A DNA stretch of 21,122 bases from a virus. The stretch covers positions 1 through 21,122 of IMG/VR virus record IMGVR_UViG_3300023220_000689; one strand, 5' to 3'. The notes under the pieces are model-generated. The model did not search any database. It saw only the letters and a program-made list of their open reading frames with translations, and had not been told where the DNA came from. Shown piece after piece: positions 13,888 to 21,122 of this stretch; within the stretch, counting starts at the first letter, position 1; every line of letters starts with the position of its first letter. The translations under genes and the position numbers were made by a program.

Positions 13888-15403
13888 TTCGGAAATTGGC
13901 ACTCCCTGTGATTGAGGTTTTGATTTGGAGTTCGTTTCCGAGTCCTCCGTCGTCAAAGGTTTGTCGATAAAGTCTGTCTTTGAATTTAAATCCATAAGGT
14001 GAGCCGTCTCCATAGTGAAATGAACCTCCATAAAAAATTGAACCATCTTCGGCCGGAAGTGTGAGACTTAATGATTTATCAAAAACCTCTTCACCGGAAT
14101 GCAGAAAAGTTATGTCAAGAGTGTGGGCCGTCTCAGTTTTAGGGTATTCGACCATTCCCTTAATATCAAAAACCGCACCACTCACTGTTTGCCCCCGGAA
14201 AAGAGTGCTAATACGAAAAGACGTTACATCATCCGTACCGCCATCCTGATCGTCGGCACCATCAATTAAATAAATATTACCTGATCCATCGCCCATAAAA
14301 AGAGCATCAAGACCGGTAACTGGATTTTTAATCTGAAATATTGATGTAGGCTGAAAAGACAGAGCATGTGTGGTCGTCCATTTCGACCACGGGCTTAATT
14401 GAGTCGCCAATAAAGATTTATGCAGAACATGGACAAAGGATTCGCCATCAGGAAAACATAAAACCCTTTGTGTCCTTGGGTCATAAATAATCCGCCAGTT
14501 TTTTACGTTCTCTGCTTCTGGCTTAATCCAAAGCGATAAGTCATCTGCTTCGACATCACCGAAACTATCCACACCACGAAGAGATTCTATAACACCGACC
14601 CTGCCAAATATAACGTCATTGCCAACATTGGTGATTGCTTCCGGTCCTGCCGCCGCCGATCCGGCAAATAGATTATCTATTGCAAAGTCTTTTGAACTTG
14701 TCCCGGAAAGTTTCCATAACCTTCCGTGTTCGGTCGAAATAATAATAATACCGAAACCATCTGTTAATCCATTAATGCCGCGAAAATCCTGCATAGGAAT
14801 GAAAAATGGGTCTTCCTCTGATAACGCAGTCGACGGCCTGTCTGACACAGATAGATTTTCAGGATCACCTCTTTTTGAACCAACTATAAGATGTTTCAAA
14901 TCAATAATATTAAAGCAGTTTGCAAAGATCGCTCTTTCGTTATCTATAAAACAATATTTTGCTCTGAATTCCCCAACAAGATTATGATCAAGATCAACGA
15001 AAGAACTTCCTGTCCATTTTTTCACAGGAGATAATTTTTCCAGATCAGTGATAATTACATAGCCATCAAGTTCAAAATTCTGTGTTCGCCAGTGGCCTCG
15101 TAACCGGGAGGAACTATTAACGGTTCCTACGGATGTAAAATTAGTTGTTCCGTCCCAACTAAAAACAGTGTTGCCTGCCTGTATCAGAGTAGAAATAGTG
15201 CCATCCTCAGACACAAGTTGAGCGAAACCACGTATTTCCGCGGCATTTGTTGCGGTTCCGACAAGAGAAAAAGTTTTCCTGCGGTTCCACCCAGAATCCG
15301 CCAATGACAGATCAAAGTTTTCACCATCAGTGCATTCAGAAGGATCAATATCAACTACACGGGTCTGTAGATTTCGGCCTCCTCCAAAATTTAATTTAGG
15401 CAT
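13841..15403 (-). CDS. Tail nozzle / stabilisation protein, beta-propeller-like
   Basis: A 520-residue all-beta protein. Its start (MPKLNFGGGRNLQTRVVDIDP, then ENFDLSLADSGWNRRKTFS) is typical of podovirus proteins that list a conserved 'NFDL' and 'RR/KG' near the N-terminus and then form a beta-propeller. Repeated short strands follow with turns such as TLIQAGNTVFSWDGTTN, GYVIITDLEKLSPVKKW, NIYLIDGADDQDGG and DALFMGDGSGN. By location it should be the nozzle that closes the tail tube and carries spikes, comparable in role to T7 gp12 or P22 gp10. The ATG overlaps the adaptor stop by 8 nt. Confidence 0.78.
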   Translation of the reverse strand: MPKLNFGGGRNLQTRVVDIDPSECTDGENFDLSLADSGWNRRKTFSLVGTATNAAEIRGFAQLVSEDGTISTLIQAGNTVFSWDGTTNFTSVGTVNSSSRLRGHWRTQNFELDGYVIITDLEKLSPVKKWTGSSFVDLDHNLVGEFRAKYCFIDNERAIFANCFNIIDLKHLIVGSKRGDPENLSVSDRPSTALSEEDPFFIPMQDFRGINGLTDGFGIIIISTEHGRLWKLSGTSSKDFAIDNLFAGSAAAGPEAITNVGNDVIFGRVGVIESLRGVDSFGDVEADDLSLWIKPEAENVKNWRIIYDPRTQRVLCFPDGESFVHVLHKSLLATQLSPWSKWTTTHALSFQPTSIFQIKNPVTGLDALFMGDGSGNIYLIDGADDQDGGTDDVTSFRISTLFRGQTVSGAVFDIKGMVEYPKTETAHTLDITFLHSGEEVFDKSLSLTLPAEDGSIFYGGSFHYGDGSPYGFKFKDRLYRQTFDDGGLGNELQIKTSITGSANFRIDEIAFTGEEEEQEP

Positions 15404-16070
15404 GACGGCCGTATTCTTTTCTGGGCCGGGATTGGGTTAGATAAAATACCGCTCTATTGAAAGAAGCGCTGAATAATTGTCTGTCGAAGAATTTTCTACC
15501 TTTTCTATCACGATTCCAAACCTGTGCCGTTGCCGGAATGAGGGAATCAACTACCGTATCAGAAAAAGGAAAAATATCTCCAGTAGCAGAAAGGGAAATC
15601 CTTTTCATGTAGAGATATTTATATATATCACCGTTTTCTGAAGATTGCGGAGTTACATCAACACGGATCATATTAGAAGCAGGGTTGATGGCCCAATGAA
15701 GCGGCTGGCCGGTAAGATCAGATGGGTCTGGCTGGTCACCCCATAATTGAACATACCCGCCTTGATATGGCGTTAAAATCCGTGTTTCGCTTTCGTTACG
15801 AATAATGTCTGCGGCCATTATCTCAAAGTCAGGTTCCAGGTCATATTCGCGTATGTCAGTGACCAGAACAAACTGACCTTCTCTGGCGCCTCTTGAAAAT
15901 AGTTCAAGTGTGTAGAGTTCATGAATGATTTCATTCCAGACACTTCTGGCAACATCTATATTCTGTTGCCGCGCAGTATCAATAAAACTTGTTAATTCAC
16001 CAGCATCCCCATGAATGACACCAACACGTTTAAGCGTCTCGTTTACAGCTTGTAGAAAGGTGAATGCCAT
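15396..16070 (-). CDS. Head-tail adaptor (gp11/gp4-like)
   Basis: A 224-residue protein with the layout of podovirus adaptor or tail-tubular A proteins. It has an N-terminal helical bundle (FLQAVNETLKRVGVIHGD, TSFIDTARQQNIDVARSVWNEI), then LYTLELFSRGAREGQFVL and a region with EYDLEPDFEIMAAD. The C-terminal helical part is SLIPATAQVWNRDRKGRKFFD. Such proteins form a ring under the portal that joins it to the nozzle. A very strong ribosome site, AAGGAGG, lies before the ATG. The start overlaps the preceding gene by 41 nt, so this initiation is independent of that gene's stop. Confidence 0.82.
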   Translation of the reverse strand: MAFTFLQAVNETLKRVGVIHGDAGELTSFIDTARQQNIDVARSVWNEIIHELYTLELFSRGAREGQFVLVTDIREYDLEPDFEIMAADIIRNESETRILTPYQGGYVQLWGDQPDPSDLTGQPLHWAINPASNMIRVDVTPQSSENGDIYKYLYMKRISLSATGDIFPFSDTVVDSLIPATAQVWNRDRKGRKFFDRQLFSASFNRAVFYLTQSRPRKEYGRHA

Positions 16071-16455
16071 CAGCCATTGCCTCCTTCGCAGCTTTTTCAG
16101 TCGTGTAGTCTTTCAGAATTATTTTATCACCTTCCATGATACACCAACGTCCACCTCTTGGGCCACGGTTTTTAATCTGATAGGTCTCACCACGCTCTCT
16201 TCTGAATTTGGCTCTTTCAACCGCGGGCATCAGAAATTCAGGGAATCTTGGCTTTTTCTTGAAAGTTCCCATAGACATATGCAATTCAAGAATTGGCATA
16301 ATCTGATCTTTTGTAGGCGGTATAGTCCTGCCATTTCGTTCAAAAACAGGGATTTCAATATCGTGAGCTTTCAAAAGTTTAATCCCGTCATCCCGTCGCA
16401 ATCTTGCCAAGGGCGGGAGTTGGTCTTCTGCCGCCGCATGTTGGAATTCAGCCAT
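16030..16455 (-). CDS. Hypothetical protein between capsid and adaptor, 141 aa
   Basis: Unknown function. It has an N-terminal acidic/alanine segment and then a likely small helical DNA- or protein-binding unit (RRDDGIKLLKAHDIEIPVFE, PPTKDQIMPILELH). A basic stretch follows (RAKFRRERGETYQIKNRGPRGG), and then a short beta segment (RWCIMEGDKIILKDYTTEK). The position, right after the major capsid gene and before the adaptor, is where head-decoration or head-completion proteins occur, but the sequence does not decide. It is preceded by AAGGAAAT as ribosome site and by a strong hairpin downstream of the capsid gene. The last 41 nt overlap the adaptor gene. Confidence 0.7.
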   Translation of the reverse strand: MAEFQHAAAEDQLPPLARLRRDDGIKLLKAHDIEIPVFERNGRTIPPTKDQIMPILELHMSMGTFKKKPRFPEFLMPAVERAKFRRERGETYQIKNRGPRGGRWCIMEGDKIILKDYTTEKAAKEAMADGIHLSTSCKRDA

Positions 16456-16470
16456 AATATTTCCTTATTT

Positions 16471-16497
16471 ATAGGGGGGATATTTAGTCCCCCCTGT
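16471..16497 (-). terminator. Strong hairpin after the capsid gene (attenuator or processing site)
   Basis: AGGGGGGA at 16473-16480 pairs perfectly with TCCCCCCT at 16488-16495, and two more flanking pairs extend it (including one G-T). The stem contains six consecutive G-C pairs around a 7 nt loop. It begins a few bases after the capsid stop. On the transcribed strand it is followed by ATAAATAA rather than a T-run. It is therefore probably a partial terminator or an RNA-stabilising or processing element that makes capsid mRNA more abundant than downstream mRNA. Confidence 0.65.
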
Positions 16498-16501
16498 TAG
16501 A

Positions 16502-17575
16502 TTAAAGTACAGGAGCACCTGAGACAAGAGTATGCCCCCATGCGCCTTCTGTTGGAGTTGTAGCGTTGGTCAATACTTTGGGTGCATGCCATGATTTCCA
16601 GCCAAGCGTAGAAACTTCATTCAGTGGATCGCCCACTCCTGAAGAACCTCTGGCATGTGAAATGGCCTGAACCGCAGGAAGGTTGTCACCGGCAACATAG
16701 ATTTCCTTGATATGATCAAAACCAAGACCAAGTGATCCATGATGATCCATACCAAAAATAACTGACTTGTAAAGATCAACTGCGGTAGCGCCGCGAAGTC
16801 CTGTTGCGGTAGCACCGCCTGAATTCAGATCAACGGATGCTTCAGGGGTTTCCACCCAACGAACATCACCGGCAATACCAAATTCACCCTCAAATAATTC
16901 CACTTGTCCGGCATATTGTTCCATCGAAGTAAAGTTTGTCATTCTGCGGATTTGCGGTTTCAGATGTGTATGGCAAATCCCAAGATATGCAGGAAGGATA
17001 GGTGTGGTATTGATATTTGTTGATCCTGTGGTCATAGGCGTAAACCGTACGGCAGACGCTTCATCCAGAAGATTAACAATACGATCAATATCTGTTCCGT
17101 CAGTAGCCAGACTTGCAGTCACATCAGTAGATGTAGCCACAGCGCCAGCATAGTTCTGAATGGAATTGTCTTCCAATTCGTCCCTCTGAAGAATATTCAG
17201 TGATCGACCGGCATTGATGCCAAGAATTTCAATTAGTTTATCCATCTGAGAAGTGAAGTTGATCAGATCAACTTCTTCATTCAGAATGATAAAGTTACCA
17301 TATTTCTGGACGACCGCCGTTAAGTCATTGACGGCCGGACGGACCCCTTCACGGGTTGGCAAGGCAAGTGAACCTGTCAATTCCGCAAGTGGGGTAGTTA
17401 CAGGTGTCAGATTTTCAATCCGTCGCCATTTTGCGGTGAACGTTCCGGCATGTTCGGAAATTTCACCGGGAGTAGACCCAACAAAATATGGTGCTCTGGC
17501 TTTCGTGTTCCTAAGAAGCGTCTGCTGAAACACCACATTAACTGGACCCGCTATTTCTGTGGTTGTGGTTAACAT
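16502..17575 (-). CDS. Major capsid protein (N4-gp56 family)
   Basis: A 357-residue HK97-fold capsid protein of the N4-gp56 type. Supporting features are the N-terminal TLLRNTKARAPYFVG with the following GTFTAKWRRIENLTPVTTPL and the AVVQKYGNFIILNEEVDL strand-helix (about 88-105). Further on are ILGINAGRSLNILQRDEL, then YLGICHTHLKPQIRRMTNF, and the EGEFGIAGDVRWVETPEA segment (about 228-246). These blocks are characteristic of the family in phages and in related bacterial annotations. It assembles the icosahedral shell on the scaffold protein encoded just upstream. It starts 6 nt after the scaffold stop, with a modest GAGAG ribosome site, and is followed by a strong hairpin. Confidence 0.93.
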   Translation of the reverse strand: MLTTTTEIAGPVNVVFQQTLLRNTKARAPYFVGSTPGEISEHAGTFTAKWRRIENLTPVTTPLAELTGSLALPTREGVRPAVNDLTAVVQKYGNFIILNEEVDLINFTSQMDKLIEILGINAGRSLNILQRDELEDNSIQNYAGAVATSTDVTASLATDGTDIDRIVNLLDEASAVRFTPMTTGSTNINTTPILPAYLGICHTHLKPQIRRMTNFTSMEQYAGQVELFEGEFGIAGDVRWVETPEASVDLNSGGATATGLRGATAVDLYKSVIFGMDHHGSLGLGFDHIKEIYVAGDNLPAVQAISHARGSSGVGDPLNEVSTLGWKSWHAPKVLTNATTPTEGAWGHTLVSGAPVL

Positions 17576-17580
17576 TTATT

Positions 17581-18165
17581 TTACTCTCGTTTAGAAACGG
17601 CTGCTTTGGGGTCTTTACCCGCTGCTAAAGCTGACTTGGCGACACGAAACTGAACATCACTAAGTGAATTCCAGAATTCATTATCCAATTTTTTCGTTTC
17701 TGTTTTTGTCTGTGAAGAAGCGCTGGCCTTAGCCGCTTCAATATTCTCAACGAGTTTATCGGTAGATGCAGGATATTCTTTAATCATTTCTGCCTTTGCC
17801 CATTCAAGGGACCGTTCCCATGCTGCCGGATTAGTGCGGCGGCTTTGAAAAGCTTTTTCAAATTTAGGGTTATCTTCGGCTAATGTATAAAGCATACCTT
17901 TTATTGCACGATCAGAAGCTTTGATTTCATCACATTTCAGGTTTTTAATAGCGTCGGCAATTCCATCTTCAAATGCTTTGCTGACTTGTTCCTGTTGTTG
18001 TGTTTCCATCCAGTTAACAACTTTATCAAGCTTTCCCTCGTCGGGCTTTGGTTTGGCTTCGGGCGTCTGCCCTTCTGGTTTGGGGTCTTCAAAATCGGTC
18101 AAAAGTTCGTCAAGGGTTTTTTCTTGAGGAGTTTTAGGCTCTATTTTTGCAGATTCTTCAGTCAC
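17581..18165 (-). CDS. Capsid scaffolding protein
   Basis: A 194-residue, highly charged, helix-rich protein located directly before the major capsid gene, as scaffolds are. The N-terminal 50 residues are acidic and proline-rich (probably disordered), including KTLDELLTDFEDPKPEG. Then come helical segments (VVNWMETQQQEQVSKAFEDG, ERSLEWAKAEMIKEY) and a basic C-terminus (KSALAAGKDPKAAVSKRE) suited to binding the inner face of capsid subunits. Scaffold sequences diverge quickly, so the call rests on composition and position. It begins with GTG, supported by CGGAGA about 7 nt upstream, and overlaps the previous gene by 8 nt. Confidence 0.8.
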   Translation of the reverse strand: MTEESAKIEPKTPQEKTLDELLTDFEDPKPEGQTPEAKPKPDEGKLDKVVNWMETQQQEQVSKAFEDGIADAIKNLKCDEIKASDRAIKGMLYTLAEDNPKFEKAFQSRRTNPAAWERSLEWAKAEMIKEYPASTDKLVENIEAAKASASSQTKTETKKLDNEFWNSLSDVQFRVAKSALAAGKDPKAAVSKRE

Positions 18166-18382
18166 GGTTTTCTCCGGTTAATATTTCAATGATACGCAAT
18201 ACACCCTTCTGAGAACCGGACGCTTTAGCCCAGTCTTCAGAAGTCAAACCGCTGCGCCACGGTTTGATTTTAAATTCATCTAGGTCCTTGAGGAATGCCA
18301 TTAGCTCCCTGAATTGTTCCGTTTCCCTGAGTTGGGCCAGGTGCACTTTCAGGTTGGGTGATAAATCGTTCAACGTTGACAA
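18158..18382 (-). CDS. Small protein overlapping the portal end, 74 aa
   Basis: Unknown function. It begins with TTG at 18382, backed by an AGGAG ribosome site with a 6 nt gap, inside the portal gene. It overlaps the last 107 nt of the portal in another frame and is translated separately. The product is helical (LAQLRETEQFRELMAFLKDLD), with a conserved-looking C-terminal segment (ASGSQKGVLRIIEIL) that resembles short phage proteins next to portals. Its stop overlaps the scaffold start by 8 nt. A role in capsid assembly is suggested only by position. Confidence 0.7.
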   Translation of the reverse strand: MSTLNDLSPNLKVHLAQLRETEQFRELMAFLKDLDEFKIKPWRSGLTSEDWAKASGSQKGVLRIIEILTGENRD

Positions 18383-20054
18383 ATGAATCTCCTAATATTT
18401 CTCTCATGGCTTCTTCAAAGTTCAATACAGGACCGCCCTGTTTCTGTGATTGTGCACTTAACTGTGCAGCGGCCATCAGACGTTGAAGTTTTTGTTGTTC
18501 TGCTTCTCTTTCCGTCGCAGGACCGCTTGATCCTATAACATCAAATAACACATTTTCCGGCAAATCAGCACTGGATAATTTTATAAACCCGTCTAAACCG
18601 CCGCCGCCAACAAAAATAGCTGTATTCGACAAAGACTTTCTAGCTATTTCATATTCCATAGCGAGAACGGAATTTAACATCCGTTCTTTATTCTGAACAT
18701 AATCATCTGTGCGGACCAGTCCACGAGTATTTTCCACATCAACCGCAAAGGCAGTAGTATGGGATTTTGTTTGGGCGCCCCTGCGTGGAGCCGTGACACC
18801 GGTTAAATCATCATATTGTTTTAAAATCGCAGCAAGTGCATTTGAAATATCAACAATATTCCATTCCCGTATCACATTGATTGCTTTTAATGGGTCATCA
18901 ACACCCATTTTTGCTCCTGGGTAAAGAGACGGACCTTGGTTCGCTATTAGTTTTGGTTCAGTAGAATCCCATAGGGCAGGCGGCTGTGCCGATAAAGCAG
19001 CGGCAGCGCCGAGAGAATTAAACATAAGAGAGGCCATTTCCTGTAACGGTTGGCCTTTCATCAAGGGAGAAGAACCATATGGTGTATCCAGAGTTTCTTT
19101 TTCATAAACACCGGAAAAATAAGTTCTGCGGTTATCTTTTATTTCTCTGAACCTGACAACCTTTGGCCCACCATCTGAAATTGCCACAGTCACTACCACA
19201 TTAGGCAGAAAAATTGATTCCCGTGATTGCGGGATAATAAGATCACCTTCATATTCAATCATTGTCACCGGATTTTGCGGCTTTTTAATATCCAAATTGG
19301 CGACATTGCTTTTCAGCCATCCGTCACCTTTAGCAGCCGCAATTTTTATATCATCGGCGCGTTGAAAAAACCTTCTGATACCTGAAGGGGTTAAAGACAT
19401 GCCTTCCATCATTACCGTTTGCATGGAATCATCTGGGAAATAATGTTTGATAGTAATTGGAACAACTGCCGGACCTGGTAATTTGGAAGCTGTTATCCCA
19501 TGAAACGAATTTTCAAACCGCGCCTTGTCCATTTTCATTACTCGGCCAGCATAAGTCCCGTATTTTATAGCTTCCACATCTAGATAATCTATAGCATCCC
19601 GGAAACCAAATATCCCATGATAGTAATCCAGTGTAGCTTTAACAATAATATCAGCCGTTTCCTGGTCCATTTTCATAGGAATTGGTTTTGATCCAATTAC
19701 AGCCTCTGCTTCTCGGCGGTCCTGCCACTTTTTAAGATATTCATCAGAAACTTCTGAATGTGGTTTATACCATTCCCTGTTTCTAGGAAAAGTAAGTCTG
19801 CGGGAATCTCCCTGCAAGACTTCAAGTGCAGTTGCCTGAAGTGGTAATTCTGTGTTGGGAAACCAGTTTTTTTCTCTATCTTTTTTATCTGTCTCTTTCA
19901 GAGGTATGGGTTTCATTTCGACCTGTCTGTCTATTTCTTTCCAAATTCTTTCACGGTCGCGTCTGTTTTCCAGACGGCGGTTGAATTCATCATTGATAAA
20001 TTTAGCTGCCGCATCCCAGTGTTCTTTTCGGAATTTTCTTTTTCTAATTTCCAT
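18276..20054 (-). CDS. Portal protein
   Basis: A 592-residue portal or head-tail connector. It begins with a long basic helix and has an NWFPNTELPLQATALEVLQ segment (about 63-81), a DYYHGIFGFRDAIDYLDVEAI helix region, and a central beta-rich wing (about 190-320). LAQPPAL-type stem sequences follow (LGAAAALSAQPPALWDS), then the crown helices with YDDLTGVTAPRRGAQTKSHTT (about 427-446). The tail is proline- and glutamine-rich (PGPTQGNGTIQGANG). Position between terL and the scaffold and capsid genes, and the length, fit podovirus portals. It forms the dodecameric DNA gate at one capsid vertex. It overlaps the upstream gene by one base (TAATG). The tail region overlaps the 74 aa gene. Confidence 0.87.
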   Translation of the reverse strand: MEIRKRKFRKEHWDAAAKFINDEFNRRLENRRDRERIWKEIDRQVEMKPIPLKETDKKDREKNWFPNTELPLQATALEVLQGDSRRLTFPRNREWYKPHSEVSDEYLKKWQDRREAEAVIGSKPIPMKMDQETADIIVKATLDYYHGIFGFRDAIDYLDVEAIKYGTYAGRVMKMDKARFENSFHGITASKLPGPAVVPITIKHYFPDDSMQTVMMEGMSLTPSGIRRFFQRADDIKIAAAKGDGWLKSNVANLDIKKPQNPVTMIEYEGDLIIPQSRESIFLPNVVVTVAISDGGPKVVRFREIKDNRRTYFSGVYEKETLDTPYGSSPLMKGQPLQEMASLMFNSLGAAAALSAQPPALWDSTEPKLIANQGPSLYPGAKMGVDDPLKAINVIREWNIVDISNALAAILKQYDDLTGVTAPRRGAQTKSHTTAFAVDVENTRGLVRTDDYVQNKERMLNSVLAMEYEIARKSLSNTAIFVGGGGLDGFIKLSSADLPENVLFDVIGSSGPATEREAEQQKLQRLMAAAQLSAQSQKQGGPVLNFEEAMREILGDSFVNVERFITQPESAPGPTQGNGTIQGANGIPQGPR

Positions 20055-20323
20055 TACATTAAACTAACAACAGCATGATCATATAGTGACTGGCGGATAG
20101 CTTTTTCCTTCACATTATTATGGAATTCAAGTGTCTGTCCTATGCCTCCCATTGCATCTGAAAACCATACCCCATGCCAGCATTTTTCATGTTTTTCATT
20201 AATTCCGCGTCCATAAGCATAATAGACTTCGCCGTTTGCTGAATCTGCCCTGCATACCCTGAGATTTTTTACTGGTAGATTGCGGGCTATTCTTTCGGCC
20301 ATTACAGCTGAATTATCATCCAT
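20054..20323 (-). CDS. Hypothetical protein between terL and portal, 89 aa
   Basis: Unknown function. It is a small soluble protein with a short N-terminal helix (SAVMAERIARNLP). Beta strands then follow (NLRVCRADSANGEVYYAYGRG, CWHGVWFSD). A C-terminal helix (NNVKEKAIRQSLYDHAVVSL) completes it. It is flanked by an 8 nt overlap with terL and a one-base overlap with the portal, so it is clearly co-translated with packaging genes. The strand-rich core suggests a compact domain, but I recognise no family. Confidence 0.72.
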   Translation of the reverse strand: MDDNSAVMAERIARNLPVKNLRVCRADSANGEVYYAYGRGINEKHEKCWHGVWFSDAMGGIGQTLEFHNNVKEKAIRQSLYDHAVVSLM

Positions 20324-21122
20324 GAAGATTTCCTAAAATTGGTCTTGCCGGCGCATGGCTTATTGTGGTGGTTGTCGGAATAACTCTGGCTTTTCTGAGG
20401 TCCATCATAGCTACCCGTGTTGCCGCCATTATATCATCAAAGGCTGCGACGATTCTGCCTTCTTTCCTATGATATCGACGTTTTTCTTCCAACCATTTAT
20501 TACAAGTTCTGAATACCCTAAACCTTCCGGTTTTCATTCTTTCCAGCATTTCAATCACTATGGGTTCGACTGGTTGTGTGCCGCCAGTATCTTCATCATA
20601 ACGTGCTGATCTTTTGAGCATCATTACTCCTTTTGCACGATATTGTTTGTAAAGTGGTGGACCGGCTTTGCCTTTATCACGGTTCATGCCGTCATGAGGC
20701 CATGCCACCGGTATCCATTGTCCACGGCTCTTGATGGCTTCGGCATGGTAAACCGTGGTATGTTCCGATTTTTTGTAACAGTCAGTCACATAGACAACAT
20801 CTGCGTCTTTATCCCATGCTAACCAGACGCCGGCTGCCGGATGATCTTTGTGAATACCAAAATCAATACCACATATCAGATAGAAGTGTTTTGGTATTTT
20901 AAACGGGTCACAAAGAATATCTTCGTCTGAAATGGGGAATACTGCCCCTTCACCCATCATAGGCATGCCCTTGGCCCGTGAATCACGCTCCCATTCAGGA
21001 TAGCCCTTTTTTAGGCGTTCTCTCTCGGCCTCATCTAGATGTGGGGCATCGTCCCATGTGATATTCTTAACATAAATCCCCGGCCCGCCTTCAAGGAACC
21101 GGTTGACCACCGGTGTTCTGCC
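20316..21122 (-). CDS. terL: Terminase large subunit, C-terminal part (cut by window edge)
   Basis: Only the nuclease half is present. The frame stays open to the right edge (..GRTPVVNRFLE), so the ATPase domain lies outside the window. Visible are the ERDSRAKGMPMMGEGAVFPI linker, the first nuclease aspartate in CGIDFGIHKDHPAA, VYVTDCYKK, AWPHDGMNRDKG, the arginine-rich FRVFRTCNKWLEEKRRYH and the closing acidic AFDDIMAATRVAMMD. These fit the RNase H-like fold that cuts concatemeric DNA during packaging. TerL works with the portal encoded just downstream. The PHDG...RDKG block is typical of terminases in this phage type. The stop overlaps the next gene by 8 nt. Confidence 0.93.
   Translation of the reverse strand, partial: GRTPVVNRFLEGGPGIYVKNITWDDAPHLDEAERERLKKGYPEWERDSRAKGMPMMGEGAVFPISDEDILCDPFKIPKHFYLICGIDFGIHKDHPAAGVWLAWDKDADVVYVTDCYKKSEHTTVYHAEAIKSRGQWIPVAWPHDGMNRDKGKAGPPLYKQYRAKGVMMLKRSARYDEDTGGTQPVEPIVIEMLERMKTGRFRVFRTCNKWLEEKRRYHRKEGRIVAAFDDIMAATRVAMMDLRKARVIPTTTTISHAPARPILGNLHG

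Noticed and set aside
1-21122. CRISPR array, tRNA genes, insertion sequences or attachment sites
   Set aside because: I saw no regularly spaced repeats, cloverleaf-like segments, transposase genes or long direct repeats when reading the sequence; a tRNAscan or repeat search could still reveal something short.

Overview
This window looks like about half of a tailed double-stranded DNA phage, most likely a short-tailed (podovirus-type) phage of a Gram-negative host. The case rests on a head-and-neck gene order (large terminase, portal, scaffold, N4-gp56-like major capsid protein, adaptor, beta-propeller-like nozzle), large putative ejection proteins, a pectate-lyase-like tailspike, and a lysis cassette with holin, M15 endolysin and an i-spanin/o-spanin pair. 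Spanins imply an outer membrane. No tail-tube, sheath or tape-measure gene is seen. Base composition is moderately AT-rich by eye. No integrase, repressor region, tRNA, CRISPR array or attachment site is visible, so a lytic or temperate lifestyle cannot be decided here.

Layout: positions 1 to about 3412 read rightward and hold a tightly packed operon of small accessory genes: two unknowns, a DUF7694-like protein fused to an XRE helix-turn-helix, an HNH nuclease, a DUF1643 protein, two small zinc-binding proteins, and several tiny ORFs. Positions 3427 to 21122 read leftward and form one continuous structural and lysis operon. In order of transcription from the right edge these are: terL (cut by the window edge), an unknown, portal, a small unknown overlapping the portal end, scaffold, major capsid protein, an unknown, adaptor, nozzle, a GNAT-like protein, three putative ejection proteins, the tailspike, a degenerate M15-like protein, holin, endolysin, two small membrane proteins, Rz, Rz1, and two unknowns. 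The two operons converge with only 14 bp between them.

Most gene junctions are overlaps of 1, 4, 8 or 11 nt, so translation is probably coupled along both operons. The main exception is a strong hairpin just after the capsid gene, which probably tunes its expression.

The more unusual points are: an internal strong ribosome site that would release the HTH domain of the DUF7694 fusion as a separate protein; a DUF1643 protein whose motif layout resembles uracil-DNA glycosylases; an M15-like protein lacking two of the three expected zinc ligands next to the intact endolysin; a GNAT-like gene with no conventional start after its upstream neighbour; and a tandem NLIDDAV motif at the start of the largest virion protein. 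No complete, clearly new multi-gene system is demonstrated.
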